Source: Nageia nagi (Eukaryota > Pinophyta). Taken from it: a stretch of DNA of 64,000 bases. Under the pieces are notes generated by a model. That model saw only the letters and a program-made list of their open reading frames with translations. It had not been told where the DNA came from and ran no database searches. This document shows, one piece after another, positions 23,645 through 33,520 of the stretch (position 1 is its first letter; the number at the start of each line of letters is the position of its first letter). The position numbers and the translations under genes are program-made. Location of the stretch: assembly GCA_050084985.1 (NCBI GenBank), contig JBITNC010000001.1, positions 128,712,001 through 128,776,000 of the forward strand. The letters are read 5' to 3'.

Positions 23645-23850
23645 ATACAAACACAAAAAAAACTCAAAGCAATATTCTCCTAGATATATCATTCGTCAAA
23701 CACCTGTGATGCACACATGATACTTGGATAAGCTGATAATTCAGATCTACAAACATGAAACTCAAGGCAATATTCTCTTGGATATAACGTTAATCAAACA
23801 TCTATGATGCACTCATGATACTCAATAAACTGATTTTCTAGATAAAGGAA
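23645..23850. repeat. E3 tandem pair, about 98 bp
   Basis: Two units share AATATTCTCYTRGATATA (23671 and 23769), then TCAAACAYCTRTGATGCAC and CATGATACT. The spacing of 98 equals the array 1 unit length. It lies between array 2 and the upstream region of the antisense gene. Confidence 0.65.
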
Positions 23851-23917
23851 TGCAGGCAGTCCTTTCTTACTAACTTAGAATGTTGGTGGTCTTCACTAAG
23901 GCCACAGGTGGTCCTTT
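23848..23917 (+). other. Cluster of GGTGGTCC-type motifs upstream of the antisense gene
   Basis: Three relatives of the family A palindrome: GGAATGCAGGCAGTCC, TGTTGGTGGTCTT and GGCCACAGGTGGTCC. They lie 140-210 bases before the TATA box of the PMD gene. Better palindromes occur in its intron 1 and in both LTRs. Confidence 0.4.
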
Positions 23918-24056
23918 TCTTAAGGATTCAACAAAAACTATGAAAATCACATCCCTGTGAATCACCTCTGGATTCCAGATTGATGCCTAATTACTGATCT
24001 ACATGCACCAAATGCTCAAATCAAAATTATTCTTGAAGTGTGTGCCCTAACCTTTC

Positions 24057-24063
24057 TATAAAA
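24057..24063 (+). promoter_or_regulatory. TATA box of the antisense PMD gene in E3
   Basis: TATAAAA in the context TTTCTATAAAAGGGGCC, a strong plant-type core promoter on the strand opposite to the retrotransposon. A start site about 30 bases on would give a 5' UTR of about 120 bases before the ATG at 24210. No stronger TATA box is nearby on this strand. Confidence 0.6.
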
Positions 24064-24281
24064 GGGGCCCCACCCTTCCTCATTTGTTCACCCTATCATT
24101 TTCATAGCTGAGAGCATCCCAGAGATCAAGAGACTAATTCAGAGAGGTTTAGCTGGTGCTTTTGTTACTATCGCTAAATAATTCTTCCTATATTGTTGTG
24201 CTGCACACTATGGCCCTACCGATCACACACCGAGAGGGACATAGAGCTACCTTGGTGCCTGATTCTCCTGTTGGTCATCAG

Positions 24282-24635
24282 GTACACTACCTCTTCTACC
24301 TTTTTCATGCTATGTTTTTATTTCTCTTCAAGTTTTAGTTGCCTGTACACCAGCTTTTTTGAATTGCCCCTAGGGTTTTACTGTTGCATACCCTAGCTCT
24401 ACATTTTTCTCTTTTTAGTATGCTTTTTGAACTTCCAATGCCATGGCTACCTTATGCTCACCCGTACGAACCTGCAACCTAAATTTTATTGCCCTTTTTC
24501 ATGGAAATAGGACCGCTGGCGGTCCTTTTTGCCCTAGTTTGGACCGTGGGCGGTCCTTCTCACTTGTAGTATTTTTTTGCTATTTGCATTTCACATCTTG
24601 ATACTAACTTGCCTTTCATCCTTATTTTCTTGTAG
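24282..24635 (+). other. Intron 1 of the antisense PMD gene
   Basis: Donor CAG|GTACAC and acceptor TTTTCTTGTAG|AGC with a pyrimidine-rich tract; 354 bp, phase 0. It holds two perfect family A palindromes: GGACCG-CTGG-CGGTCC (24510-24525) and GGACCG-TGGG-CGGTCC (24541-24556). Because the gene is antisense, this intron is not removed from the retrotransposon RNA, which explains why it survives retrotransposition. Confidence 0.7.
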
Positions 24636-26061
24636 AGCTGTGCATACCTTATGCGTCCATCTGGTAAGAGTGCCTCCTTCACCACTGCCCAACAGTGGCC
24701 CCAAACTGAGGCAGCCCGGAGTATTCTAGAGGATATTTCATTTAGCCACCTTGCATTTGCTGAATATGTATTTCATGACCGCAACATGCTTACAGCTTTG
24801 ATGGAGAGGTGGGATCCAAATTCCAACACCTTTCACCTTCCCACCGGTGAGATTACAGTGACCTTAGAGGATATCTACAGGATCACTAGACTTCCTATCA
24901 GGGGGAAACTAGTGAAGATGATTCCTGTTCTGAGCTTGGAACAGGTAGAGGTATGGGCTACATGGCTGACAGGATCAGACGAAGTGAATCACAAGAAGAG
25001 AGGTGTGTCACTAGTGAGACATGTGCCAGAGGATCCTCCAGCACGGGGTGACCTACGGATGAGGCTCCTCATTGCCTGCCTTCTAGATGCTATTGTCTAT
25101 CCAGATAAGAGCAGTGAGACCTTCCTAGTGGGTATGATTCCTATTATTTAGGACATGGTTATACATAGACAACGATATGCATGGTGCCCCGCAATACTGG
25201 CACAACTTTATCATGATCTCCATGGCTTTGCAGAGGTGGAGAGAAAGGGGAGACAGGTGGCTCACTCTATGATCTTGCAGGTGTGGGATTATGAACACAT
25301 CTCTATTTCTAGACTAACTATACTGCCCCTAGACCAGTTGGATGATGCCCCCACCTGGCAGCGGTGGGCGACGGCCGAGGTACCAAACTTCCCTAGCATA
25401 GACCTAGAGGGATGGCATGTGTAACTTGACTTACTACAAGAGGTGCAGATCTACTGACGTCCTTATCGGGGAGGTGTACCAGAGTGGGAGGAAGACCTAG
25501 AGGAGATGACATGGGTGAGACACCCTACCTACCTACAGGCACGTAGGGCTTTAGTGGAGCCATATAGGCCAGAGCAGGTACTCTATCAATTCAGCCTCCA
25601 GCAGGGTATACCAGATGACTGCAGGATAGTGGTGCGCTACTACCATAGCAGGCACCTCCAAGAGGATTATGAGCCAGTACCGGACTAGGACCCAGACTGG
25701 GAGTCCCCCAACGAGGACTCTGACTATGATGTTGATGATGACATAGATGGACCTGATCATACAGAGGACTATCTAGACTGGTGGAGGACACGCCACCCTC
25801 ACCACATAGGCATTCACGATACTGACATAGGTGATGATGCATGGGAGGATGAGGACCCAAGAGACATAGAGATCGGGTGGGACACTCCTTTCACCATGGG
25901 AGGATGGGGAGGGGAGAGTAGCTCTTCATATGCTCATGACACATCTCTAGATGTAGGGCATGATGACAATGAGGAGACTGATCCGAACCAGGACGAATAT
26001 GAACCTGAATATAAGATAGAATCAGACTGGGAGGATGAAGACTACGATGAAGATGATGACG

Positions 26062-26150
26062 GTAAACTACTTTCTCTTTTACTTTGCTTTGACTTTCTAT
26101 TTTTCATAATACGCAAGGAACTAACATGATATGTTAATGCTATGTCACAG
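26062..26150 (+). other. Intron 2 of the antisense PMD gene
   Basis: Donor G|GTAAAC and acceptor TATGTCACAG|ATCC; 89 bp, T-rich, phase 1. It joins the acidic region to the coiled coil: DEDD-D-PEVEIARL. Reading through it instead would soon hit a stop. Confidence 0.7.
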
Positions 26151-26446
26151 ATCCTGAGGTTGAGATAGCTAGGCTGCATAGCCAAATCGATCATAAGGAT
26201 GAGGAGATCAGAGAGCTACAGGGCCGTCTACAGTTCAGAGGAGGAGATTATGCTGATATCTATTAGGAATTACAGGTGGCCAATAAAGAAATCAAGGTCC
26301 TCTATGAGTAGCTTCGCCAGGCTAAGAGACAGATCAACGAGGAGAAGGCCCATGCAGAGAAATACAGGGCACGGTGCGGGGGTGGCACCTCTAGCAGGGC
26401 TACTAGCTCTAGTGTAGGGGGTGGGGGGTCTAGTAGGAGATTTTAA

Positions 26447-26825
26447 ATCACTCTATGTAATCTCATTCAGTTTGCATTGTAAACAAAAACATTTTGATCA
26501 TGATATATAAAACATAAACTTTTGGTACCTGATTTGTTCTTTGTTCATGTACTTGTGATGCGTGAATTCGATGTTCTGTGATCCTTGCGAACGAACACCA
26601 ACGATATGACCTAAAATTCTGACCTTTCATGTTGCAAACGTACTTGGAATCTTTTGCTTTCCTCTATTTTTTCCCTAAAAGAGGACCGTCGATGATCTTT
26701 TTCTCCTGAAATACAACACCGGTGCTCCTGTTATGACTTCATGAAACCTCCCAATCTCTTAACCCTGACATCTGTTAGAGACCTGAACCAACTGCTAGCT
26801 TTTCTCTCTCTTTTTTTTTTATGTA
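26447..26825. other. Junction between the antisense gene and E3 gag
   Basis: Holds the 3' flank of the PMD gene (T-rich, with TATATAAAACATAAAC near 26503 as a possible polyadenylation region). It also holds two more motif relatives, GGACCGTCGATGATC (26683) and ACACCGGTGCTCC (26716). No ORF is supported. Convergent transcripts from gag and the PMD gene would meet here. Confidence 0.4.
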
Positions 26826-28040
26826 TTTCAATCTACCAAATGATACCTTCAGGAGGCCTGGAGCTCCTACCGGGGTTAGCATCCTCAAGGAAGATCGTAT
26901 TGATATGCTGTTCTTCTCCTGTATCTTTAACCTTTGCTGGACATACATAGAATCCATCTTCTATGAGCTTTTGTATTCTATCCCTAAGATTTCCACATCC
27001 ATTTGTAGCATGGCCTTTAGCCTAATGATATTCACAATATCTATCTTCCTTATACCAATGGGGTTTTTCTGCTGTGGGATCTTCCTCACGCTTCGGTAAA
27101 GGTTGTAATAACCCTTTTTCCACAAGATCTTTTAGGATGTGTCTTGGAGGTATGGGAAATCTCACATATCTCTTTTCCTTCATCTCACTTGTATTCTCAG
27201 CCATATGGACATCTTTCTCTTTCTTCGGTGAATGTGATCTCTTATCCTTTGCTTTTGCCTTTTCATTATCACCATACTTTACAAGCCCTAGCTTCACAAG
27301 GACTTTTTCTTTCTCTAACAGTTTATACATCATATCGAAAAATGGGAGATGTGTATAATCAATAACATATGCTTGTAAGGGCAATATAACAGCTTCTTTA
27401 AAAATGTTATTTACCTCTTTTTCTGTTAACCTAATCTTTACTTGATGCCATGTCTTCTTAAATCTTACAACAAATTTATCCAGTTGCTCATCACTGCCCT
27501 GTTTAATAGCACATAAATCTGATAGCATAACCTCCTTCTTGATGTTATGCTTATATTGCTCCAGAAACACATCACTGAATTCCTCAAATGATGTAATGGA
27601 CCCTTCAGGTAAGCCATAAAACCATTCCTATGCATCTCCTTCCAAGCTCTAGGGAAGAATTTAGCCTGCAATCTTTGATCAGTACCAATTGTGAGTTCAC
27701 ATTCATCCTTAAATCCTTGTATATGTCTCCTTGGATCTCCTCCACCATTGAACTTACTGAATTTTGGTTCTTTGTAATCAGATGGTGGCATATGCCTACG
27801 AATGTCACCACATAAAGGACTACCAAATTCGAAAGAATCATTAGGTGGCGTTGATCTTCTTGCCAATCTGTCTATCTGCCTCTACATACCTTCCATAGTA
27901 GCCTGAAAATTGCTATTGTCACCCTCAGCACTATTTTGCATTCCTTCAGATCCCTCCGGATCATCATGTCTGATTTCTACCAATAACTCATCCAAATCTC
28001 TTTTTGAAAGGCTTTGCAAGAATAACTTAAGCTGTTCCAT
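26826..28040 (-). pseudogene. E3 gag, nearly complete
   Basis: Starts at ATG 28040 with MEQLKLFLQSLSKRDLDELL. A TAG (CAG decay) lies at MEGM*RQIDRLA near 27885. The capsid-like core reads PKFSKFNGGGDPRRHIQGFK, then (after one frameshift near 27650) WFYGLPEGSITSFEEFSDVF, LEQYKHNI and DEQLDKFVVRFKKTWHQV. The nucleocapsid part holds YCEYH*AKGHATNGCGNL, a CxxH...H...C knuckle with one TAG. It ends near 26826 with no protease after it. The ATG is placed by the start of the continuous frame 90 bases downstream of the primer site. With one frameshift and two to three stops it is close to intact, so the gag may have been functional when E3 inserted. Confidence 0.8.
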
Positions 28041-28110
28041 TACTAAGACACTCACAAAATAGATGTTAATCCTAACTAAAACCTTTAGGGTTTTAGTATA
28101 ATGATGTGTA

Positions 28111-28129
28111 GTTCATGTCGGGTTCACCA
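28111..28129 (-). promoter_or_regulatory. E3 primer-binding site, tRNA-Trp
   Basis: The plus strand GTTCATGTCGGGTTCACCA equals the 3' end of plant tRNA-Trp (TTCACGTCGGGTTCACCA) except for one C-to-T in a CpG. Two bases separate it from the LTR. Confidence 0.85.
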
Positions 28130-28131
28130 AA

Positions 28132-28964
28132 TGTTTACAAATAAAAATTGAGCGTGTAAATAAATAAACAGAGAAATATCTACAAACTCAATATTATCTG
28201 TATACTAGCTACGGATAGCGATTTATTCTAGATATCAATAAACAACATAACCAATTCAGCAGTGTACTTGTACCAACCAAAGCTGTGATTCGTGTACTTA
28301 CCTCACGGAATGTACCTGACAACGAAAGATGTAGATATTGGCGATGTAGTGATGATAAGCTACCTTTTCCACAATGTTGTGACCTGCAAGGATGTGAAAA
28401 GAGGACCACGAGCGGTCCATTTCAGTAGTATTAGAGCGCTGGCGATGTTCTTCCGTTCACAAAGGAGCACCAGTGGCCCTAGCTTGATAGCTTTGACCTC
28501 TCGATTAGGTCTAGATCTTAAGTATAGATATCTCAGATTGCAGTATAATATCAGAATTGATCGCACATGTTAGGAGAGCTCACGTAAGGAAGCACACAAA
28601 CCACAGCCTTGTAGGCGGTACCAAGAGATACCTTAAGGGTAGCCACTTACAAGACCATACGTGGGATCATGTGTATCCTTGTTGTTGTGGACTTACTATT
28701 AGATCCCTTATTTATATAGATAATAGATAATACCGCCCATAGGTCGGCATGCATCCACATAAATAAGGTTAATTCACAAGATTTAAGATAAACACATCAA
28801 TAAACAAGATAATTCATGCAATACTCAAGATAAACCATGCAATATTCACATTCAAGCCAAACATTGATATTATCACTTTAATCCATTCAAGACATATAGT
28901 TAGGCCAAGCATATTTCATTAATTTATTGATTTAAAAACATAAATTCATTTTTATGTGTTAACA
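28132..28964 (-). repeat. E3 5' LTR, 833 bp
   Basis: Starts TGTTTACAAA and ends GTGTTAACA. The palindrome here is GGACCA-CGAG-CGGTCC (28403-28418), changed by transitions from the other LTR. Sense TATA box TATATAAATA at 28718-28709 with about 245 bp of U3 before it. Confidence 0.9.
28709..28718 (-). promoter_or_regulatory. E3 5' LTR TATA box
   Basis: TATATAAATA on the minus strand, conserved in E1 and in the other E3 LTR. It is the probable core promoter for gag, firing towards the antisense PMD gene. Confidence 0.6.
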
Positions 28965-28969
28965 TAGTT

Positions 28970-30908
28970 GCATGACAAAACTCTAGTTTATCTATGCATG
29001 CCAAAGCGAGTATGTGATAAGAAGCTTGTTTTGTATATACAAGTCATCTTTCATTTTTCTCTGCTTTTGACCCAGCAGAATGGGTTTCATGATGATCTTT
29101 TGCATAAGTCTTTTAGAATCATATTGAGCATAAATATCTTATTTTAGGTTATAGGCAATCCTAATTACCTTAACCGTGAGTAGACATATAACTTTTGATT
29201 TTCTAATTAACAATGTTTTGAGTACATTTTAAGAGAGATGTAGCCATGGTCTTACTATGTGATCATGGGCTTACTTTGATTGTGGTGCTAATCTTAGTAT
29301 TATGACCCCTTTTGAACTGACTAATGATGTCAGTGATGATGATGATAGACTATTCAAAAAACTAATATATATTAGCTAGTGAACAAGTAAGATGAATGTA
29401 CGAATGATTCTAACCTTATTGTTTCAATCATTTATAGGTGAACATAAGGTTTGATTTTAGGTCATGGGCAATCATAGTTGCCCCAAATTATGATCAAACA
29501 TAAACTTTTTGAATTTTTGCAATCAAAGTATTTTCAAAATAGGTTCTACACCTTACTAGGTATTCATGCTTGCCTACATATGCTATTTCATGGAAAACTT
29601 TATTCCATAGGCTCTATGCCATTAGCATGTATGTGATGTGGAGTCCTTTCAAAGTAGATAACATTTTAATGTTTGATAATTCTGCTATTTGCCCCAGCAG
29701 GATGGCTTTCATTATCATTTCTTGCAAAAATCATTATCAAAGATTTCAGGATGGAATTGTTTATAATTTGATATCATCAAAGATTCATGATGAGGAATAT
29801 GATGATAGCAATTATCCCATCAAAGACGTATGAGATTATTATTGTATTTTTATCTTTTAAATGTTGATCTTGATATTCTTAAATATCTTCAAATTTAAGG
29901 ATAATGATTTGAAAAATTGTAGTATTAGATTGTATCATTTACCAAACTTGGCTACTAATACTTTTTATTTTATGATAACATGTACAAAAGGATATGGAAC
30001 GAGATGTAGCACACATTCAATTTATGGGTAGATGATAATGAATGGAAAGGGGAGAAGAACATCGTCTTCCATTTCAAAGGGAAGAGCAATTTCTTACTCT
30101 CAATCCCAAGGAATGATGGAAGCTTTTTAACGATGTTCTAAGGGGTTGAAATGGATGGGATATGATAGGAAAAGAACATTGACTTCCAATTCAAAGAATA
30201 ATGGAAGCTATAAAATTTAAAAATGTTCTAGGGTTGACTTTTATCAATCTACTAAGGGTAGTTTCTTGCTTAAACTTGTAGATAAGAATAGAAGCAAAAG
30301 GTTTTAACAACAACAATGTTGACTCCCATATTAATGGAGAGAGCAATTACTCACTCTTTTTCTCAAATAATATGGAAGCACATTGAATTTAACAATCAGT
30401 AAAGATGGATTAGGAAATATATGGATGTTGGATAATAAAATATGAAAGTTGGTATAGTATAATGTGTATGGGGTGGTGGTGGATGTTAATATGAAAATAG
30501 TATAACAAATGAATGGACATAGGATGTATTTGATATTTAAAGAGATAAACTAATCAACTCATCAAGGCATTGATAAATATAAGTGTAATATTAATTACTA
30601 TGTAATAATAAATAGTATGGGATGGAGGCATGGGAGGATGAAGAAATGTAATGATCATAATATTCAAGTTGACCAAATTAACCAATCACCATTAGATTTT
30701 TTTTTTCTTCTTTAGATGATATAAAACAAATTCATGATGTTCTCAAAATTATCATAGACTCATGTGTGTGCAATGATATTTATTTCCATCTCTAGACAAT
30801 CTCAAACTAAATGTCACAAGAGCATAAAATATATAAGCTAGTTCATCCATATGAAACGTAAAAGGTCCATAGGAAAGAAGGTCGCTAACCAATATGGACA
30901 TGTCACCA
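28970..30908 (-). other. E2 3' region, right of E3, non-coding
   Basis: Continues the 147-bp unit interrupted by E3, then carries further degenerate copies of the CCAGCAGGATGGGTTTCATG motif (about 29075 and 29695). Between about 30000 and 30400 there are repeated GGAAG/CAATTTCTTACTCT and AAGGGAAGAGCAA-like words. No domain is recognised; the plus-strand open frame 29570-29833 has no family features. It matches the E5 3' region in places, for example TCTAGAGA...AAATGAATATCA. Confidence 0.45.
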
Positions 30909-31037
30909 CTCGTAAGGTATGCCCCATTGCCAGATAGGTGTCCATAGCCTCATGAGGATTAACCCCTCGATCCCGCTACAACCTTGCTCTACTGCCAGTC
31001 AGGCATCCATAGCCCCGTAGAGGATATTGTAATCACC
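30909..31037 (-). other. Conserved 3'-region block of family B (E2 copy)
   Basis: Reverse complement of the block at 6131-6252 in E5. The sense strand reads GGGGCTATGGATGCCTGACT, then a tract with GGGGTTAATCCTCATGAGG and a second GGCTATGGACACC. It stands out by strong similarity amid diverged flanks. Directly to the right is the gag-protease side of E2. Confidence 0.55.
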
Positions 31038-31326
31038 AAAGAATCATTGATATAATGTAGTAATTCCTTTTTTTTTTATGAAGGGCAACTGCCCCAATGT
31101 GATCTATGTAGAACATGAGGAGATCAAAAGTAAGATGGGGGATGACTGCCCCAATATGAACAATGTGAAGGAGATTGAATATCCTTATGCAAATAACACA
31201 ATTCATCATTGTTTAATTGTGTGGAATGTATGTATGTATTTTGTGGATGATGTAAATTGTTATCTATCAATAAAGGTATATCTATTTCAAATCGTCTATC
31301 ATCCATCAAATCATGAAGGGCATGAT

Positions 31327-32095
31327 TTAATTGGTGGCAATGTTTGTATCATGCCCTAAGTGATGATGATAAATATGATGTCCATACTTATTGTATTTTA
31401 TTGACTTAGGCTTTAGGTTTTCTTTCATGATATGATCTACCATTCTCTTAGGTTGTTTCGATGATTGCATTCCATCATTGTAATCATCTTTGGATTTTGA
31501 TTTCCATCTCATATCTTTATGATTATGCCCTTGCCTAGCAAAGGTGGATGATGATTTCCCCTTTGACTTTTGCATAGGAGGTTTCATTTTTGATGATTTT
31601 GTAATATTATAATGTGAGTATGGATTTTCATCTCTTCGTACACAATGGAGTACTCCCTCATGAATGTATTTTATACAACCATAAATGTAGATGGGACACA
31701 TTCCATTTCTTGAATCCATGGTCTACCTAAAAGAATATTATATTGTTCAATGTTCCTTTCAATGATATATAATGATGTTTGTATCATCTTACATCAATGG
31801 TGATGGGTAACACTATTGACCCTATTGTTGAATATAAGGCATTATTAAATGCTTTTATTTGTAATGATGGTAAAGAAATATGAGAGAAAGGAAGATTCAA
31901 TTTGTGATATGCTGATGTAGATAGGATATTGACATCTGACCCTTCATCTATTAATATCCTCTTAACAATTTTACCATTTACTTTACCAATGACATGGAGA
32001 GGTGGATATAACCCTTGAGGTCCCTTGTTTGGTTGTCTCTCATGGTCGTAAAAAGAAATTATAGGCTGATGAACCAATGGAGGAACTTGCATTTT
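31327..32095 (-). pseudogene. E2 protease and downstream piece
   Basis: The open piece 32092-31784 reads GKVNGKIVKRILIDEGSDVN, then LPFSHISLPSLQIKAFNN. It is a retropepsin with the active-site triad as DEGS where plant Ty3 elements usually have D-G/S-GS. The next open piece, 31719-31327, begins with NGMCPIYIYGCIKYIHEGV and DENPYSHYN, the normal post-protease part (also in E4), then a Lys/Ser-rich linker. RT should follow and does not; the sequence passes into the 3' region. Confidence 0.7.
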
Positions 32096-32169
32096 GGATT
32101 TTTGATTATATGATATATCAATTTGTCTTTCTTGTATGTTTTGAGTTCCAGTATCAACTCCAACTATTC

Positions 32170-33520
32170 CTATAATAGGTTGATTACTTGGATTCCAAGA
32201 GGCATCACTTGACTGTAATTAGGTACAATAGATACCGTATTTACTTGATATGAAGGAAGTGAGTCTTGATAATTTTTTAAATTTTGATCTAAAATAAAAG
32301 TATGGTCTTCAACTTCCAAGTTATTATCTTTGATTGAATTTTGAGTTCTATTTCTCATTGCTAGACAATTTTTTGTGCTATGACCTCTTTGATGGTGATA
32401 ATTACAATACTCATTTTTATTATATTTTTCTTTTCTCATAATTTTTATTTCACCATATTCAATTTTGACCTTCTCAATTGTAACTACGTGAGCAATAACT
32501 TCTTCAAGAGTATTATATCGTTGGATTTGTAATATACTAGCTATAGGCCTTAAACAATTTTGACTAAATAATTTAACTAACTCCTCCTGAGGTAAGGTAT
32601 AGGGCATGCCATAGAGTATATCCCTCCATCATGAAATAAAGTCAACAATTGATTCATTCTGAGATTGTTTTAGTTCTACAAGATCCATAATAGAAGATTC
32701 CTCTTTGATATAAATCCTAAAATGTTGTAAGAACAAGTTTGCTAATTGGGAAAATGAATAAATACTATGTCATGGTAAATTATTATACCATTCCAGGGCT
32801 TGGGCTGGAAGCGTCATGGGGAACAAATGTAGCATCAAGTCCTCATCATTATAAATTAGGTAATTTGGAAACTTAAACCACCTTAAATGTTCCTTAGGAT
32901 CCTTATTTCCTGTAAAAGGAATTATCTTAGGTATTTCAAAGTTGTGAGGTAATTTCTTCTTAGGGACACTTGGATGGATGGGTTCATTGCAAATATTGTC
33001 ATATGTCAACTTCTTGAACCTTGATTATAATTCATTTTCTTTATTCATGAAATCTTCTAATTCATTATCTGTCCAACTACCCTGAGGATGTTTTCGGTAT
33101 CTTCTATGATTGGTATTTCTTTCTGACTTTAGGTTTGAATTATAAGATTCATCATCAGAAAGAAATCTTGATAACAATGAAGATGGTAATGATGGAAGAT
33201 TAGAAGGTAAATGATGCCCTTGCATTGGATTTCTAAGAGTTGTAGATGGTTGTACTTTATTTTGTTGTGACTTCTCATGAAGTAACCAACTATCTCGAAC
33301 TTCTTGTCTTACCTTATCAAAAATTTGTCATTGTTTGTCAAACTCTTGCTTTTCTTTTTATTTGAGTTCTATATTCCTTTCTTTAAGTTTGGATTCTTCT
33401 TTTAACTTACTTTGAACATCTTTGTATCTTATACTAAAGTTTATAGTTTCTTTATAATCTCTCTCTATGTGTTTTCTCTTTGCCTCCAACTTTGCAAAAG
33501 AGGGTATCTCTCCTACCTTG
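32170..33520 (-). pseudogene. E2 gag
   Basis: N-terminal part (33520-33230) is Lys/Glu-rich and coiled-coil-like. Then 33225-33025 (LSRFLSDDESYNSNLKSERN), 33009-32770 (PFTGNKDPKEHLRWFKFPNY, PAQALEWYNNLP) and 32607-32170 (LPQEELVKLFSQNCLRPIAS; knuckle YCNYHHQRGHSTKNCLAMR). The frame is interrupted by a few stops that fit C-to-T or G-to-A. It has the same landmarks as the E4 gag. Confidence 0.8.

Larger units (their letters stand above)
24210..26446 (+). pseudogene. Antisense plant mobile domain (PMD) protein gene, three exons, six premature stops
   Basis: Exons 24210-24281, 24636-26061 and 26151-26446 join in one frame to 597 codons. Exon 1 reads MALPITHREGHR and meets exon 2 in phase 0 (GHQ/SCAYLMRPS). 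The PMD is in exon 2: FAEYVFHDRNMLTALMERWD, FHLPTGEITVTLEDIYRI, PIRGKLV, then RLLIACLLDAIVYPD and later YAWCPAILAQLYHDL. A long Asp/Glu-rich stretch follows (25690-26060). Exon 3 encodes a coiled coil (RLHSQIDHKDEEIRELQGRL) and a Gly/Ser tail ending GGGGSSRRF before TAA. Stops at about 25151 (TAG), 25424 (TAA), 25453 (TGA), 25687 (TAG), 26264 (TAG) and 26309 (TAG) each fit a C-to-T change of CAG, CAA or CGA. No frameshift is seen. PMD proteins such as MAIN and MAIL1 act with PP7-like phosphatases in plant silencing. Role here unknown. Confidence 0.8.
21334..28964 (-). mobile_element. E3: family A element, complete, minus strand, gag plus captured antisense PMD gene
   Basis: LTRs at 28132-28964 (5') and 21334-22167 (3') are flanked by the perfect duplication TAGTT (21329-21333 and 28965-28969). 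Minus-strand order: LTR, tRNA-Trp primer site, gag, then a plus-strand PMD gene, tandem arrays, polypurine tract, LTR. No protease, RT, RNase H or integrase is present, so it is non-autonomous. Comparing the LTRs by eye gives about 25 differences in 834 bp, nearly all transitions, making E3 the youngest insertion here. Its GC content is visibly higher than that of its surroundings. Confidence 0.9.

Noticed and set aside
25551-25860. Minus-strand open frames across the PMD gene
   Set aside because: Shadows of the well-supported plus-strand exon 2.
26741-27365. Plus-strand open frames over E3 gag
   Set aside because: Shadows of gag on the minus strand, which has clear capsid and knuckle motifs.
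30909-31037. Possible tRNA or structured RNA gene in the conserved block
   Set aside because: No cloverleaf could be drawn, no A/B box pair fits, and the copy in E5 shows it is part of the element.
31078-31359. 93-residue plus-strand open frame in E2
   Set aside because: Opposite strand to gag-protease, no family features, and overlapped by a similar-length minus frame. Probably chance.
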